Source of the DNA: Neisseria bacilliformis
Lineage (GTDB): Bacteria; Pseudomonadota; Gammaproteobacteria; Burkholderiales; Neisseriaceae
DNA: 64,000 bases
Direction of reading: 5' to 3'
NCBI RefSeq assembly: GCF_014055025.1
Contig: NZ_CP059571.1
Span: 1,116,001 to 1,180,000, forward strand
In this document: in pieces, positions 44,526 to 53,821 of the stretch
Layout: each line of letters starts with the position of its first letter
Numbering within the stretch: position 1 is the first letter of the stretch
The notes under the pieces: generated by a model
What the model saw: only the letters and a program-made list of their open reading frames with translations
Told to the model about the DNA's origin: nothing
Databases searched by the model: none
Made by a program: the position numbers and the translations under genes

Positions 44526-46184
44526 TTACAGCTTGGAAATATCGCGCGGAATGCGCTTGAATCGGATATTCAACCGCTGCATCTGCTCGTCTGAAAGCAG
44601 CGTGCGGTCGGCATAGATAACCCAGCGTTCGGGCGGTTCGGGCAGCATTTCGGCGCGTATCGTCTGCAAAAACGCCAAACTCAAATCCGTGGCGCGGTCG
44701 GGTTCGTAATGGAAAACGTATGCCGTGCCGTCTTTTGCGCCGAGAAAATACGGCGAAACGGGGTTTTCAGGCTGCCTATTGCTGTTTTCAGACGGCATTA
44801 CTCCGTTTTCAGGCTGCCTTGCGGACACGGGCAAACCTTCGGTATAGGCGATATAGCGGCGCACCGATGCCACAGGCGCGGCAGAGTTGAGGTTGTGTTC
44901 CGCGTCAAACAGCGCGTCGCCCACGCGGTAAAACGCAAAACCGCCGCCCGTGCCGCCTTGCGTTTCGGCTTTTGTGCCGTAGCCGTTGATGACGCGGCGG
45001 ATGCGTTCGGCGGTAACGTTTTCGGCGTAGTCCATCATTTCAATGCCGATAAAACGACGGTTGCCGCCATCTTTGCGGTTGAGGTTTAAAACAGCATGGG
45101 CGGTGGTGCCGCTGCCGATAAAGCTGTCTAGGATGATGGCGTTGGGGGAGGCGGCGATGGTTAAGATTTTTTCCAATAAAGCTACGGGCTTTGGAGTTTC
45201 AAAAACCTTGCTAGCAAAAATTTCTTTTAACTCAATGGATGCTTTTTTATTGCCGTCTAAATCCGTCCACAAATCAGATGGGCGTTTAGTCCTGTTTTCA
45301 AAATAATATTTGTAATAGACTTTCCATTCTCCATCGTTATCTTTTTTGAAGTACAGCTTGTTTTCTGCTTCCATTTCTTTAACAGTTTCGATTCCAACTC
45401 GCCATCTGCTTTCATACCCTGTCGGTCCGATTGGAAAAACTTCTGTTCCATCTGGTGCAAGAATTGGAAAATACATTGAGGGTCTATCCTCTCTTCTGTC
45501 TTCTCCACCTGTCCGCCTTAATTGCAAAATGGAAAATTTGCCTTTTTTATCTTCTAAGTTATAGCGTTTTTCATCGCTTTCCGATAAAGGGATACCACCA
45601 ATCAAATAATTAGAACTTTTGGAAAAAACGAGAATATTGTCGTAAGCCTTTCCTAAGCCGTGGGTATCTTGTGCAGTAGTTCCTGTTGCTCTAACAATAT
45701 TGCCGATGAAATTCGCACTTCCGAAAATCTCATCGCAAACTAGCTTCAATGCCGCCTGCTCATTATCATCAATAGAGATAAAAATCACCCCATCATCCGC
45801 CAAAAGCTGCTTCAACAGTTTCAAACGCGGATACATCATGCACAGCCATTTGTCGTGGCGGCTCAAATCCTCGCCCTCGCGCCCGACCACTTCGCCCAGC
45901 CATTTCTGTATGCGCGGGTCGTTCACATTGTCGTTGTACACCCAGCCCTCGTTGCCCGTGTTATACGGCGGGTCAATGTAAATGCAGTTGATGCGCCCGC
46001 CAAACTCGGGCAGCAGGCTTTTGAGCGCAAGCAGATTGTCGCCGTGAATCAAAAGATTGTCGCGACGGTTGGCTGGCTTGCCCTCGGCAGCCTGAAAATC
46101 GTAGAGCTTGTCTAAAAGATGAAAGGGAACGTGGTGATGATGGTTCTTGACTTTGTCTTTCCCCATCCAAGTCAATTGCGGCAT
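44526..46184 (-). CDS. Type III DNA methyltransferase, Mod subunit
   Basis: A 552-residue beta-class adenine-N6 methyltransferase that gives the system its recognition sequence and pairs with Res. The catalytic DPPYNTGN motif (about residue 72) precedes the SAM motif DSFIGSGTT (about 360), the order expected of type III Mod. The target-recognition part between them (about 45130-45760) is clearly richer in A and T than the ends, a sign of recombination. The start MPQLTWMGKDKVKNHHHHVP follows AAGGGGGAATC; an in-frame stop lies just upstream. A (GGTGC)10 tract begins 77 bp upstream. Confidence 0.93.
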   Translation of the reverse strand: MPQLTWMGKDKVKNHHHHVPFHLLDKLYDFQAAEGKPANRRDNLLIHGDNLLALKSLLPEFGGRINCIYIDPPYNTGNEGWVYNDNVNDPRIQKWLGEVVGREGEDLSRHDKWLCMMYPRLKLLKQLLADDGVIFISIDDNEQAALKLVCDEIFGSANFIGNIVRATGTTAQDTHGLGKAYDNILVFSKSSNYLIGGIPLSESDEKRYNLEDKKGKFSILQLRRTGGEDRREDRPSMYFPILAPDGTEVFPIGPTGYESRWRVGIETVKEMEAENKLYFKKDNDGEWKVYYKYYFENRTKRPSDLWTDLDGNKKASIELKEIFASKVFETPKPVALLEKILTIAASPNAIILDSFIGSGTTAHAVLNLNRKDGGNRRFIGIEMMDYAENVTAERIRRVINGYGTKAETQGGTGGGFAFYRVGDALFDAEHNLNSAAPVASVRRYIAYTEGLPVSARQPENGVMPSENSNRQPENPVSPYFLGAKDGTAYVFHYEPDRATDLSLAFLQTIRAEMLPEPPERWVIYADRTLLSDEQMQRLNIRFKRIPRDISKL

Positions 46185-46260
46185 GATTCCCCCTTTGCTT
46201 TTTCAAGGTGGGAAACAGCGCAATTTGTTGAATTATTTAGATAAAATAGAGTATAATTGC

Positions 46261-46310
46261 GGTGCGGTGCGGTGCGGTGCGGTGCGGTGCGGTGCGGTGC
46301 GGTGCGGTGC
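46261..46310. repeat. Pentanucleotide tract (GGTGC)10
   Basis: Ten perfect GGTGC units (GCACC on the mod strand). It lies outside the mod reading frame because a TGA occurs in frame between it and the start codon, so any effect would be on transcription. A -10-like TATACT is 6 bp toward mod from the tract, which would put a -35 inside it. Confidence 0.9.
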
Positions 46311-46470
46311 CATAGCTGCGTCCTGTGAACGGGAAAGAAAAAATGCGCGGATTTTACCCGAACCGCAAACGGTTTGTACCATCCGCGCTGTGAGGCCGTC
46401 TGAAAATTTGTTTTTCAGACGGCCTTTCGCTTTCAGGCTGCCTTTGTCATCGGGGTAGTCTGAAACCCAA

Positions 46471-46540
46471 GTAGGTCGGGCATTGATGCCCGACGTTTTT
46501 CCGATGCCGGTGTCTTGTCGGGCATAAATGCCCGACCTAC
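46471..46540. repeat. GGTCGGGCAT..ATGCCCGACC repeat, copy 2
   Basis: GTAGGTCGGGCATTGATGCC begins and GCATAAATGCCCGACCTAC ends this 70-bp element, with the same spacer features (TTTTTCCGATGCCGGTGT) as the copy at 7404. Confidence 0.75.
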
Positions 46541-46661
46541 TCCGCTGCCGTTTTAGCTTCGCAACTTTGCTGGTTCCGCAGGCTGCCTGATTCCGCCAAC
46601 CGCGTGCGTGCCTGCGGCACACAGCCTGCGTCTGTTTTCGGGCTGCTTTTGTTTCCGCCGC

Positions 46662-49209
46662 CTAAAACTTCACATTCACGCCAAACACGAAGTTGCGTCC
46701 CATCTGCGGTACGTAGGGCAGGTAGGAGTTGTGGATGTAGATTTTTTGGTTGAGCAGGTTGTTGCCGTGCAGCGATACGGTGTATTCGCCCTCGCGCCCC
46801 CATTTGCCTCGGTAGCTGATGCCGGCGTTGACGAGGTGGTAGCCGCGTGTGGAATCTTCGGGCACGGGTACGGCGTAGAGGCGGCCGGAGCGTGCTTTTT
46901 CTTCGTCGCTGATGTCTTCGTCGTCCTGATCCACTTTTTCGTAGGTTTTGGTGAACATACCCTGCGAGGTGCGGCGTTGGGCGAAGACGCGGGTGTATTC
47001 GTGGGGGGCGAGCCAGTGGCGGCCGATTTCGCTGGTGAGTCTGAATCCGAGTCGGGCGGGGGGGGGGGGGGGCGGGCGGCATTGCGGTTGGGCGGGCTGA
47101 TTGTGTCCGTGCCGAGTACGCAGTAGGTGGGTTCTCCGTCTTCGTCTTCGCAGTCTTCTTCGCGGCTGTAGATTTTTTCGCCGGTAATCGCGGGCAGGTT
47201 TTTCAGACGGCCTTTGACAAAATCGCCGAACAGGGTGATGTCGTGTTTGGGAGTGATGCGCCAGCCGATTTCGCCTTCCGCGCCGGTGAAGCGGGCGGGG
47301 GTCTGGTTGTAGCGGCGGATGAAGAGGTTGCCGCTGCGGTGCAGGTTTTCGTTGTGGATGTAGTTGGCGAAGCGGTTGTGGTATACGCTGATTTTGTAGT
47401 GCAGGCGGCCGCTGTCGTGGGCGAGGCCGATTTCAAAGTTGTCGGAACGCTCTTTTTTCAGCTCTTTGTTGCCGTGCTCGAAGGATTGGATGGCAAGGTG
47501 TTTGCCGTGGTAATACAGCTCCATCGGGGCGGGCAGGCGTTCGTTGTGCGAGGCGGTGAGGGAGAGGCGGTTGGCGGGGGTGAAATCCCACAGGAGTGTG
47601 CCGGAATAGGAAAACGCGCTTTCGCGGCGGTCGGCCAGATTGGGCTTCGCGCTGCGGCGGAAGGGGGTGGTGTGGCGGCGGATAAATTCGTCGAGCGCGG
47701 CACGGTCGTAATGCACGGGTATGCGCTGCCGCTCCCAGCGTGCGCCGGCTTCGAGGGTGAGGCTGCCGAGTTTGAGCTGTTCGAGGGCAAAGATTGAGGC
47801 GCGTTTGTCGGTGTTGGGCACGAGGGCGAAGCGGTTTTTTTCGACGTCGCGGTCTTCCATCAGGCGCACCGCGCTGCTTTTTTGGGTTTGGTATTGCGCG
47901 CCGATTAAGCCTTTCAGGCTACCTATGGGGCTGTGGTAGGCTTCGATGCGGGCGTTGAAGCCTTTGTTGGCGAACACGGTTTCTGGTTTGCCTTTGCGCG
48001 CGGCGGCGGTGTCGGCGCGGCGTTTCTGCTCGGCTTCGGGGTAGAGCGGGTCGGTGTAGAACTTGCCGTCGTGCAACTCGTCGTGGAGGTAGTCGGCGTG
48101 TGCCGCGCTGATTTTGAGTTTGTCGAGGCCGGCAAAGGGCTGCCGCCATTCGCCGCGCACATCGAAACGGCGCGAAAACAGGGCGATTTGCGGGCCGGGG
48201 CTGCTGTGGTCGTGGTGGTGGCCGTAGATGTTGTCGTGGCTGTGCGGCTTGTTTTCTTCGTGCGGCGTGCCGCAGTGGAAATGCAGCTCGCGTATGAGGT
48301 CGCTGCCATCCATCAGGTGCGGATACATCAGCAGATAATCGCGGTTTTCAAAGGTGGTGCGGTTTTCGGGGTTGAAAATGTGCGCGCTGCACGGGTCGTA
48401 CATATGATTGTGGCCGACCACGCCGTAATCGTCGTTGCGGCAGCTGTATGCCGCGCCCAGATAGCCTTTTTCGCCCGCATACGACAGCCCCAGCGTGCCG
48501 ACGTGGGATTTGTTGTTGGAATCGGGCAGGCGGTAAACCGTTTCTTCCAGCTTCACGCCCGGCACTTTGTACAAATCGGATTTGCGGCTCAAACCCTCCA
48601 AACGCAGCGCGACGCGGCTGCCCAAGCCGAGGGTAAGGCCCGCTGTGGCGGCGCGTTCTTTGCTGGCCGAATCGGCGCGGACAAATACTTCGCCCTCATA
48701 GCCTTTTTCCGGCACTTTTTCGGGAATGCGCGAATCGGTGATGTTGACCACGCCGGCGGGCGAGGCGGAGGAATACAGCAGCGTGGGCGTGCCGCGCACG
48801 ATTTCCACCTGCTTGGCCAGCAGCGTGTCGGCGGCCACGACGTGATCGGGCGAAATCGCCGACATATCCACCACATCCGAGCCGTTTTGCAGCATTTTCA
48901 CGCGCACGCCTTCCTGCCCGCGTATCACCGGCGCACTCGCGCCGCCGCCGAAAGGATTGGTGCACGCCGTTTTCGCCCGCAAGCGCGTTGCCCAAAGTGG
49001 CCGAGCGCGATTGGAATTTTCTGCCGTCGATGACGACATCGCTTGCTTTGCGGCTGCTGCCGAAGGGGAGGGGACTCGGCGGCTTGGCGTTTGCCGCTGA
49101 CGCGCACCGTTTCCAATGCGCCGCTTTCGGCGGCTTCCTCATGCTGCGCGGCGGCAGCGAGGGCGGAACAGGAGAGCAGGGATAGGGCGATGATTTTCTT
49201 CTGGTTCAT
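46662..49209 (-). pseudogene. znuD: ZnuD-like TonB-dependent zinc/heme receptor, frame-disrupted
   Basis: The product would have about 840 residues: signal peptide (MNQKKIIALSLLSCSALAAA), plug with GGGASAPVIRGQEGVRVKML and VEIVRGTPTLLYSSASPAGV, His-rich loop (HSHDNIYGHHHDHSSPG), and a barrel ending PQMGRNFVFGVNVKF. These features match ZnuD. The frame breaks three times: an apparent extra C in TCCCCTCCCCTTC near 49065, another near 48960 (before NPFGGGASAP), and a 15-C tract (47058-47072) that needs 13 or 16 C to reach ARLGFRL. The last resembles phase variation; the first two suggest decay or sequence error. A Zur-like box lies upstream. Confidence 0.82.
47058..47072. repeat. Homopolymer of 15 G (15 C on the coding strand)
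   Basis: It lies inside the barrel region of the ZnuD-like gene. At 15 C the frame leaves the conserved C-terminus; 13 or 16 would restore it. Long homopolymers slip both in vivo and in sequencing. Confidence 0.85.
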
Positions 49210-49233
49210 GTTTGCAGACCGTTATTTTGATTG

Positions 49234-49248
49234 TGTTATACCGTAACT
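49234..49248. promoter_or_regulatory. Zur-box candidate upstream of the ZnuD-like gene
   Basis: TGTTATACCGTAACT matches 13 of 15 positions of the neisserial Zur consensus as I recall it (TGTTATDNHATAACA). It is 25 bp before the start codon, a repressing position. In Neisseria znuD is Zur-controlled, so the site supports the gene assignment. Confidence 0.5.
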
Positions 49249-49378
49249 ATTTTAGTTAATTTCGGTTAAACGGTTAATGCTTAGTGTAAATTAATGATTG
49301 CAAAGCGTTTGCGCAGTGCGGGGAAAGGCATGTAAAAGGCCGTCTGAAAACGGGTTTTCAGACGGCCTCTGCCGTTCG

Positions 49379-49484
49379 GTAGGGTGTGTGGCGCAGCCAC
49401 GCACGCGGTTTGGTTTTTCGGGTAAAACGCGGATTTGTTATGCGGCGGGAAACGCGTGCGTCGCCTCGGGGCGACACACCCTAC
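49379..49484. repeat. Composite GTAGGGTGTGT element, copy 4 (106 bp)
   Basis: A-half GTAGGGTGTGTGGCGCAGCC, a spacer that differs from copies 1 and 2 (GGTAAAACGCGGATTTG), and a B-half CGTCGCCTCGGGGCGACACA ending CCCTAC. Confidence 0.8.
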
Positions 49485-49644
49485 CTTACACGCCGTATGT
49501 GCGTTGTCGGTGAATACCTGTGTTTGTGGTGTTTTACTATCAAAGAGGCCGTCTGAAAGCGCAGCTTCGGCGCAGCCAAAACCGTTTTACAGGTTTTTCA
49601 GAAGGCCTCTTTGATGCCGCTTGTACACGTGCAGGGCAGGGCGG

Positions 49645-50052
49645 TCAGTATTGCACCGAGTCGCCGCCGCTGTTTTTCTGGATAAACTCGATTTTGTAGC
49701 CGTCGGGGTCTTCGGCGAAGGCGATGACGGTGCTGCCGTGCTTCATCGGCCCGGCCTCGCGCACGACTTTGCCGCCTTTGGCCTTCACCCGCTCGCAGGC
49801 GGCGTAGGCGTCGTCCACTTCGATGGCGATGTGGCCGTAGGCGTTGCCCAAATCGTAGGCGGCGGTGTCCCAGTTGTGGGTCAGCTCGATCACGGTGTGG
49901 CCGGACTCTTCGCCGTAGCCGACGAAGGCGAGGGTGAAGCGGCCTTTGGGGTAGTCTTTCTTGCGCAGCAGGGTCATGCCCAGCACGTTTTGATAGAAAT
50001 CCAGCGATTTTTCCAGGTTGCCGACGCGCAGCATGGTGTGCAGCAGGCGCAT
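49645..50052 (-). CDS. gloA: Lactoylglutathione lyase (glyoxalase I)
   Basis: GloA isomerises the methylglyoxal-glutathione hemithioacetal to S-lactoylglutathione. The 135-residue protein has the four metal ligands in place: His in [14 protein letters not shown], Glu in [10 protein letters not shown], His in [11 protein letters not shown] and Glu in [11 protein letters not shown]. The length fits the Ni2+-type bacterial enzyme. The start [10 protein letters not shown] at 50052 is the family start; the longer frame upstream is antisense to pntA. Confidence 0.95.
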   Translation of the reverse strand: MRLLHTMLRVGNLEKSLDFYQNVLGMTLLRKKDYPKGRFTLAFVGYGEESGHTVIELTHNWDTAAYDLGNAYGHIAIEVDDAYAACERVKAKGGKVVREAGPMKHGSTVIAFAEDPDGYKIEFIQKNSGGDSVQY

Positions 50053-50247
50053 GGTGTGTTCCTTTCGGTTTGTGTTTTCGGGAGGCGCGATTGTAAGGCG
50101 GCGCACCCGGCAGGGCAAAGTTTGGCCGCCGCAGAGGGAAAACAGTTGCCCGTGTAAAGCGTTTCGGTTATAAGGCGGACAAATTTTAACGGCGTTGTCT
50201 AACCGTTTTCCCGTATTCAAAACGTCCCCCGTAAAGGAGCATTCAAG

Positions 50248-51792
50248 ATGATGATCGGCATTCCGAAAGAAACCCTCTCCGGCGAAACCCGCGTGGCCTG
50301 CACGCCCGCCACTGTTTCCCAGCTTAAAAAGCTCGGCTTTGAAGTCTGCGTCGAACACGGCGCGGGCGCGGCGGCGAGTTTGGACGACGCGGCCTACGAA
50401 GCGGCGGGCGCGCAAACCGGCACTGCCGCCGAGGTGTGGAAATGCCCGCTGGTGTACAAGGTAAACGCGCCCAACGGCAACGAAATGCGCCGCCTGAAAG
50501 AGGGGCAGACGCTGGTCAGCTTTATCTGGCCGGCGCAAAACCCCGAGCTGGTGCAGAAGCTGGCCGACAAAAAAGTCAACGTGCTGGCGATGGACATGGT
50601 GCCGCGCATCTCCCGCGCCCAGTCGCTCGACGCACTCTCGTCGATGGCCAATATTTCCGGCTACCGCGCCGTGATTGAGGCGGCCAACGCCTTCGGCCGT
50701 TTCTTCACCGGCCAGATTACCGCCGCAGGCAAAGTGCCGCCCGCGCAGGTTTTGGTGATCGGCGCGGGCGTGGCGGGCTTGGCGGCCATCGGCACGGCCA
50801 ACTCGTTGGGCGCAGTAGTTCGCGCGTTTGACACGCGCCTCGAAGTGGCAGAACAGATCGAATCGATGGGCGGCAAATTCCTGAAACTGGATTTCCCGCA
50901 GGAAAGCGGCGGCTCGGGCGACGGCTACGCCAAAGTGATGAGCGACGAATTTATCGCCGCCGAAATGAAGCTGTTTGCCGAGCAGGCCAAAGAGGTGGAC
51001 ATCATCATCACCACCGCCGCCATCCCCGGCAAACCCGCGCCCAAGCTGATTACCGCCGAAATGGTGCGGAGCATGAAGCCCGGTTCGGTGATTGTGGACT
51101 TGGCGGCGGCCACCGGCGGCAATTGCGAGCTGACCAAACCCGGCGAACTGTTTGTTACCGACAACGGCGTGAAAATCATCGGCTACACCGATATGGCCAA
51201 CCGCCTCGCGGGGCAGTCGTCCCAGCTTTACGCCACCAACCTCGTCAACCTCACCAAGCTGCTTTCGCCCAACAAAGACGGCGAAATCGCGCTGGATTTC
51301 GAGGACGTCATCATCCGCAACATGACCGTAACCCGCGACGGCGAAACCACCTTCCCGCCCCCCGCGATACAGGTTTCCGCCGCGCCGCAGCAGGCGCAGA
51401 GGCCGTCTGAAAAAGCTGCGGCGGCCAAACCCGAGCCCAAACCCGTACCCGCGTGGAAAAAACTCGCCCCCGCCGTCATCGCCGCCGTCCTCGTGCTGTG
51501 GATGGGCGCGGTTGCCCCCGCCGCCTTCCTCAACCACTTCATCGTGTTCGTGCTGGCCTGCGTCATCGGCTACTACGTCGTGTGGAATGTCAGCCACTCG
51601 CTGCACACCCCGCTGATGTCGGTAACCAACGCCGTCTCCGGCATCATCGTGGTCGGCGCGCTGCTGCAAATCGGCCAGGGCAACGGCTGGGTGTCGCTGT
51701 TTTCCTTCGCCGCCATCCTGCTGGTGAGCATCAACATCTTCGGCGGCTTCTTCGTAACCCGCAGAATGCTCAATATGTTCCGCAAAGGCTGA
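50248..51792 (+). CDS. pntA: NAD(P) transhydrogenase alpha subunit
   Basis: PntA and PntB form the proton-pumping transhydrogenase that reduces NADP+ with NADH. The 514-residue alpha subunit has the N-terminal [20 protein letters not shown] region, the NAD-binding [34 protein letters not shown], and four C-terminal helices. The linker at about 385-400 includes an in-frame DUS ([11 protein letters not shown]). The start has AAAGGAGC upstream. A paired-DUS hairpin (51807-51850) follows, and pntB lies 2 kb further on. Confidence 0.95.
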   Translation: MMIGIPKETLSGETRVACTPATVSQLKKLGFEVCVEHGAGAAASLDDAAYEAAGAQTGTAAEVWKCPLVYKVNAPNGNEMRRLKEGQTLVSFIWPAQNPELVQKLADKKVNVLAMDMVPRISRAQSLDALSSMANISGYRAVIEAANAFGRFFTGQITAAGKVPPAQVLVIGAGVAGLAAIGTANSLGAVVRAFDTRLEVAEQIESMGGKFLKLDFPQESGGSGDGYAKVMSDEFIAAEMKLFAEQAKEVDIIITTAAIPGKPAPKLITAEMVRSMKPGSVIVDLAAATGGNCELTKPGELFVTDNGVKIIGYTDMANRLAGQSSQLYATNLVNLTKLLSPNKDGEIALDFEDVIIRNMTVTRDGETTFPPPAIQVSAAPQQAQRPSEKAAAAKPEPKPVPAWKKLAPAVIAAVLVLWMGAVAPAAFLNHFIVFVLACVIGYYVVWNVSHSLHTPLMSVTNAVSGIIVVGALLQIGQGNGWVSLFSFAAILLVSINIFGGFFVTRRMLNMFRKG

Positions 51793-51804
51793 TGCCGCGC
51801 ACAG

Positions 51805-51850
51805 AAGCCGTCTGAAAAACAGAAAAACGGTTTTTCAGACGGCCTCTTTT
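51805..51850. terminator. Paired DUS after pntA
   Basis: AAGCCGTCTGAAAAAC and GTTTTTCAGACGGCCTC flank a short loop and lead into TTTTACAAAAAAAAAA, 12 bp after the pntA stop. The left copy has AAGCCG instead of AGGCCG. Confidence 0.65.
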
Positions 51851-51885
51851 ACAAAAAAAAAACCGCAAAACGCAAAGGCGCAACC

Positions 51886-52515
51886 ATGAAATACATCCAT
51901 ACCACCGATGACACCCTCGAACACCTGAAAAAACAGGCCAAAAAGCAGCAGGCCAAACACGGCGGCCAAATGAACGCGCTTTTGGGGGCAGCGGCCAAAG
52001 AAGCCGGCTACCAAAACTGGTCGCACGCCCAAGCCTGCCATGCCGCAGGCGAACGCTACGGCCGCACCCCGCTCACCGAAGAATGCCTCACCTTGGAAGA
52101 ACACGTCCGGCGCGGCGAAGACTACGTTACCGCCACCGGCTTCGAGACCGCCGAGCCCTCCGCCTTCCTGCTGTTCACCACCGACCACGGCGACGGCTGG
52201 CTGTACGACGTGTTCACCCGCCAAGCCCTCTGCCTCGTGCGGCGCGAACGCGAATGCCCGATTGCCCCCATCCGCTACGAAAACCGCCGCTTCATCATCG
52301 AATGGGACGGCGAAATCGACCAGTCCACCCCCATCCCCAGCCTGATGCCCGCCACCGAAGCCGCCCGCGCCAAACTCGGCGCGGCCGCCATCTTCCCCGA
52401 ATACGTCGGCCTGATGCTCGACGACTTGGGCAAACAGGCCCAGCGGCAGGCGCGTGAGTTTCACAGCCAAACCGCAAACGAAAACGGCGCGGCGGAAAAC
52501 GAACAGGCCGTCTGA
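51886..52515 (+). CDS. Hypothetical protein between pntA and pntB (1)
   Basis: A 209-residue soluble protein. The N-terminal 45 residues are basic and helical (LEHLKKQAKKQQAKHGGQMN, then AAKEAGYQNWSHAQACH), a pattern seen at the head of several small uncharacterised proteins. A central beta-rich part has FLLFTTDHGDGWLYDVF and FIIEWDGEID. The stop codon belongs to a DUS (NEQAV then TGA). No function is assigned. Confidence 0.72.
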   Translation: MKYIHTTDDTLEHLKKQAKKQQAKHGGQMNALLGAAAKEAGYQNWSHAQACHAAGERYGRTPLTEECLTLEEHVRRGEDYVTATGFETAEPSAFLLFTTDHGDGWLYDVFTRQALCLVRRERECPIAPIRYENRRFIIEWDGEIDQSTPIPSLMPATEAARAKLGAAAIFPEYVGLMLDDLGKQAQRQAREFHSQTANENGAAENEQAV

Positions 52516-52671
52516 AAGCGCAGTTTCGGCGAAATCAAAAACCGCATTAGAGATTTCAGACGGCCTCCGAAGCAAGCGCAGCGCGGGGCATCCGCAGGGT
52601 GTGCGGCTTGCCACACACGCAGCCTCCGAACGCCAAAGGCAGCCTGAAAAACACAATCAGGAAAAAACACC

Positions 52672-53109
52672 ATGCTCACCCCCCAACTCATCAAAACCCT
52701 CGCCAAAATCTACCGTTGGGAAAACCAAAACGACGAAGACGACGGCAACCCCGAAGAAACCGCCGTTTTCCACCGCCTGCTGGACACCGTCCGCAGCGCT
52801 GATGCCAACGAAACCGCCCATGCCCTCATCAAACGCCTAGGCAGCGAAAAAATCCTGCCCGGCAGCAACGAAACCGACCGCACATGGCTGGTGCGCATCC
52901 TGGCCGAACCGGGCGTGCTCCCCAACCGCCTCGCCCCCGATTACAGCATCCTGCATGCCTTTTACCCCTACGACCAAATCCGCCGTTACGAAGACGAACT
53001 GCACAGCCGCCTCCCCGCCCGCGCCGACCCCGTCTTCCCCGCCTCAGCCTGGCACGGCGCACCGGGCATCAACGAAGGTATCGTGCGCGAACTGACCGAC
53101 GGCTTATAA
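52672..53109 (+). CDS. Hypothetical protein between pntA and pntB (2)
   Basis: A 145-residue acidic protein starting MLTPQLIKTLAKIYRWENQN, mostly helical, with WLVRILAEPGVLPNRLAPDY and YPYDQIRRYEDELHSRLP. I do not recognise it. It follows a gap of 156 bp with a DUS pair and a degenerate half repeat. Confidence 0.65.
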   Translation: MLTPQLIKTLAKIYRWENQNDEDDGNPEETAVFHRLLDTVRSADANETAHALIKRLGSEKILPGSNETDRTWLVRILAEPGVLPNRLAPDYSILHAFYPYDQIRRYEDELHSRLPARADPVFPASAWHGAPGINEGIVRELTDGL

Positions 53110-53311
53110 ACAATGCCGAACAAGCAAGCGCAGCGCGGTTCATCCGCAGGGTGTGTGGCGCAGCCGCGCACACGGTTGCCGAACCGCAGAGGCCGTCTGA
53201 AAAACGGCATTGAAGATTTCAGACGGCCTGTCAATGGCTAAAAACGCGGGCGTTGCTTGGGCGACATACCCTACACCATGCGGACTGCACTTGCTGAAAC
53301 AGAGCAACCAC

Positions 53312-53497
53312 ATGAAAATAATCAGCAAATTTAAAGATTTCTACGACTTCAAAGTCGCTAAATACGGCACAGACCCCATTCCGGTGTTTGACCGCCGCGC
53401 CCGCGCCGATTTGCCCGCGCCGTTGCCCGACAGCATTAAAATCACCGGCAAAGGCTTTGATGCCAAGCATTCGTTCCGCCCGAAGATGAAAAAATAA
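53312..53497 (+). CDS. Small hypothetical protein, possibly a truncated N-terminus
   Basis: A 61-residue protein, MKIISKFKDFYDFKVAKYGT onward, ending in FRPKMKK. The opening resembles the first residues of a larger family of uncharacterised proteins that begin MKIISKFKDYYD, so this may be a remnant or a short variant. The start was set on that motif, because the longer frame runs through a DUS and a repeat. Low confidence that it is functional. Confidence 0.5.
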   Translation: MKIISKFKDFYDFKVAKYGTDPIPVFDRRARADLPAPLPDSIKITGKGFDAKHSFRPKMKK

Positions 53498-53821
53498 GCA
53501 AGCGCAGGCCGGATTATCCGCAGGGTGTGCCGCCCCGAGGCGATGCACGCGGTTTCCGCCCCAAAGGCCGTCTGAAAGCCGGGCAAACCGCCCGACGCCG
53601 AAAAAAAACAGCCCGTTTTCCCCAATCATGCCCAAAGTCGGATAAGATGCCCGCCTTTGCAGGCAGGACGGCATGCAGGCCGTCTGAAAACACGGCTGCG
53701 GCGCGGCTCAATCCCGTTTTTCTGTTTTCAGACGGCCTCAAAGCCAGCCTGAACGCGCAGCTTTAACGAAGCTGAAACCACCGGTTTCTTTACCAATCCG
53801 ACCCGTTAAGGAGAACACGCA
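53498..53821. other. Intergenic region before pntB
   Basis: It contains a B-type half repeat (GTGCCGCCCCGAGGCGATGC at about 53527), three DUS copies (about 53563, 53677 and an inverted one at 53727) and pntB leader DNA with TTAAGGAGAAC as ribosome-binding region. No gene. Confidence 0.65.

Larger units (their letters stand above)
46185..46661. other. mod upstream region and repeats
   Basis: It holds an AT-rich stretch with mod promoter candidates (TATACT at 46250-46255 on the minus strand; TATAAT at 46252-46257 on the plus strand), the (GGTGC)10 tract, a DUS pair (46393-46424), the GGTCGGGCAT repeat (46471-46540) and a degenerate half composite repeat near 46600. No gene. Confidence 0.7.
49210..49644. 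other. Region upstream of the ZnuD-like gene
   Basis: It holds a Zur-like box, about 90 bp of AT-rich promoter DNA, a DUS pair (49334-49371), a full composite element (49379-49484) and a DUS with GCGCAGCTTCGGCGCAGCC (49544-49608). No gene was seen. Confidence 0.65.

Noticed and set aside
46261-46310. CRISPR array
   Set aside because: The units are contiguous 5-mers without spacers. No direct repeats of 24-40 bp with unique spacers were seen anywhere in the window, and no cas genes.
46147-46622. Frames across the (GGTGC)10 tract that encode repetitive peptides on both strands
   Set aside because: The repeat is open in several frames by composition. There is no family similarity, and the real mod start lies beyond an in-frame stop.
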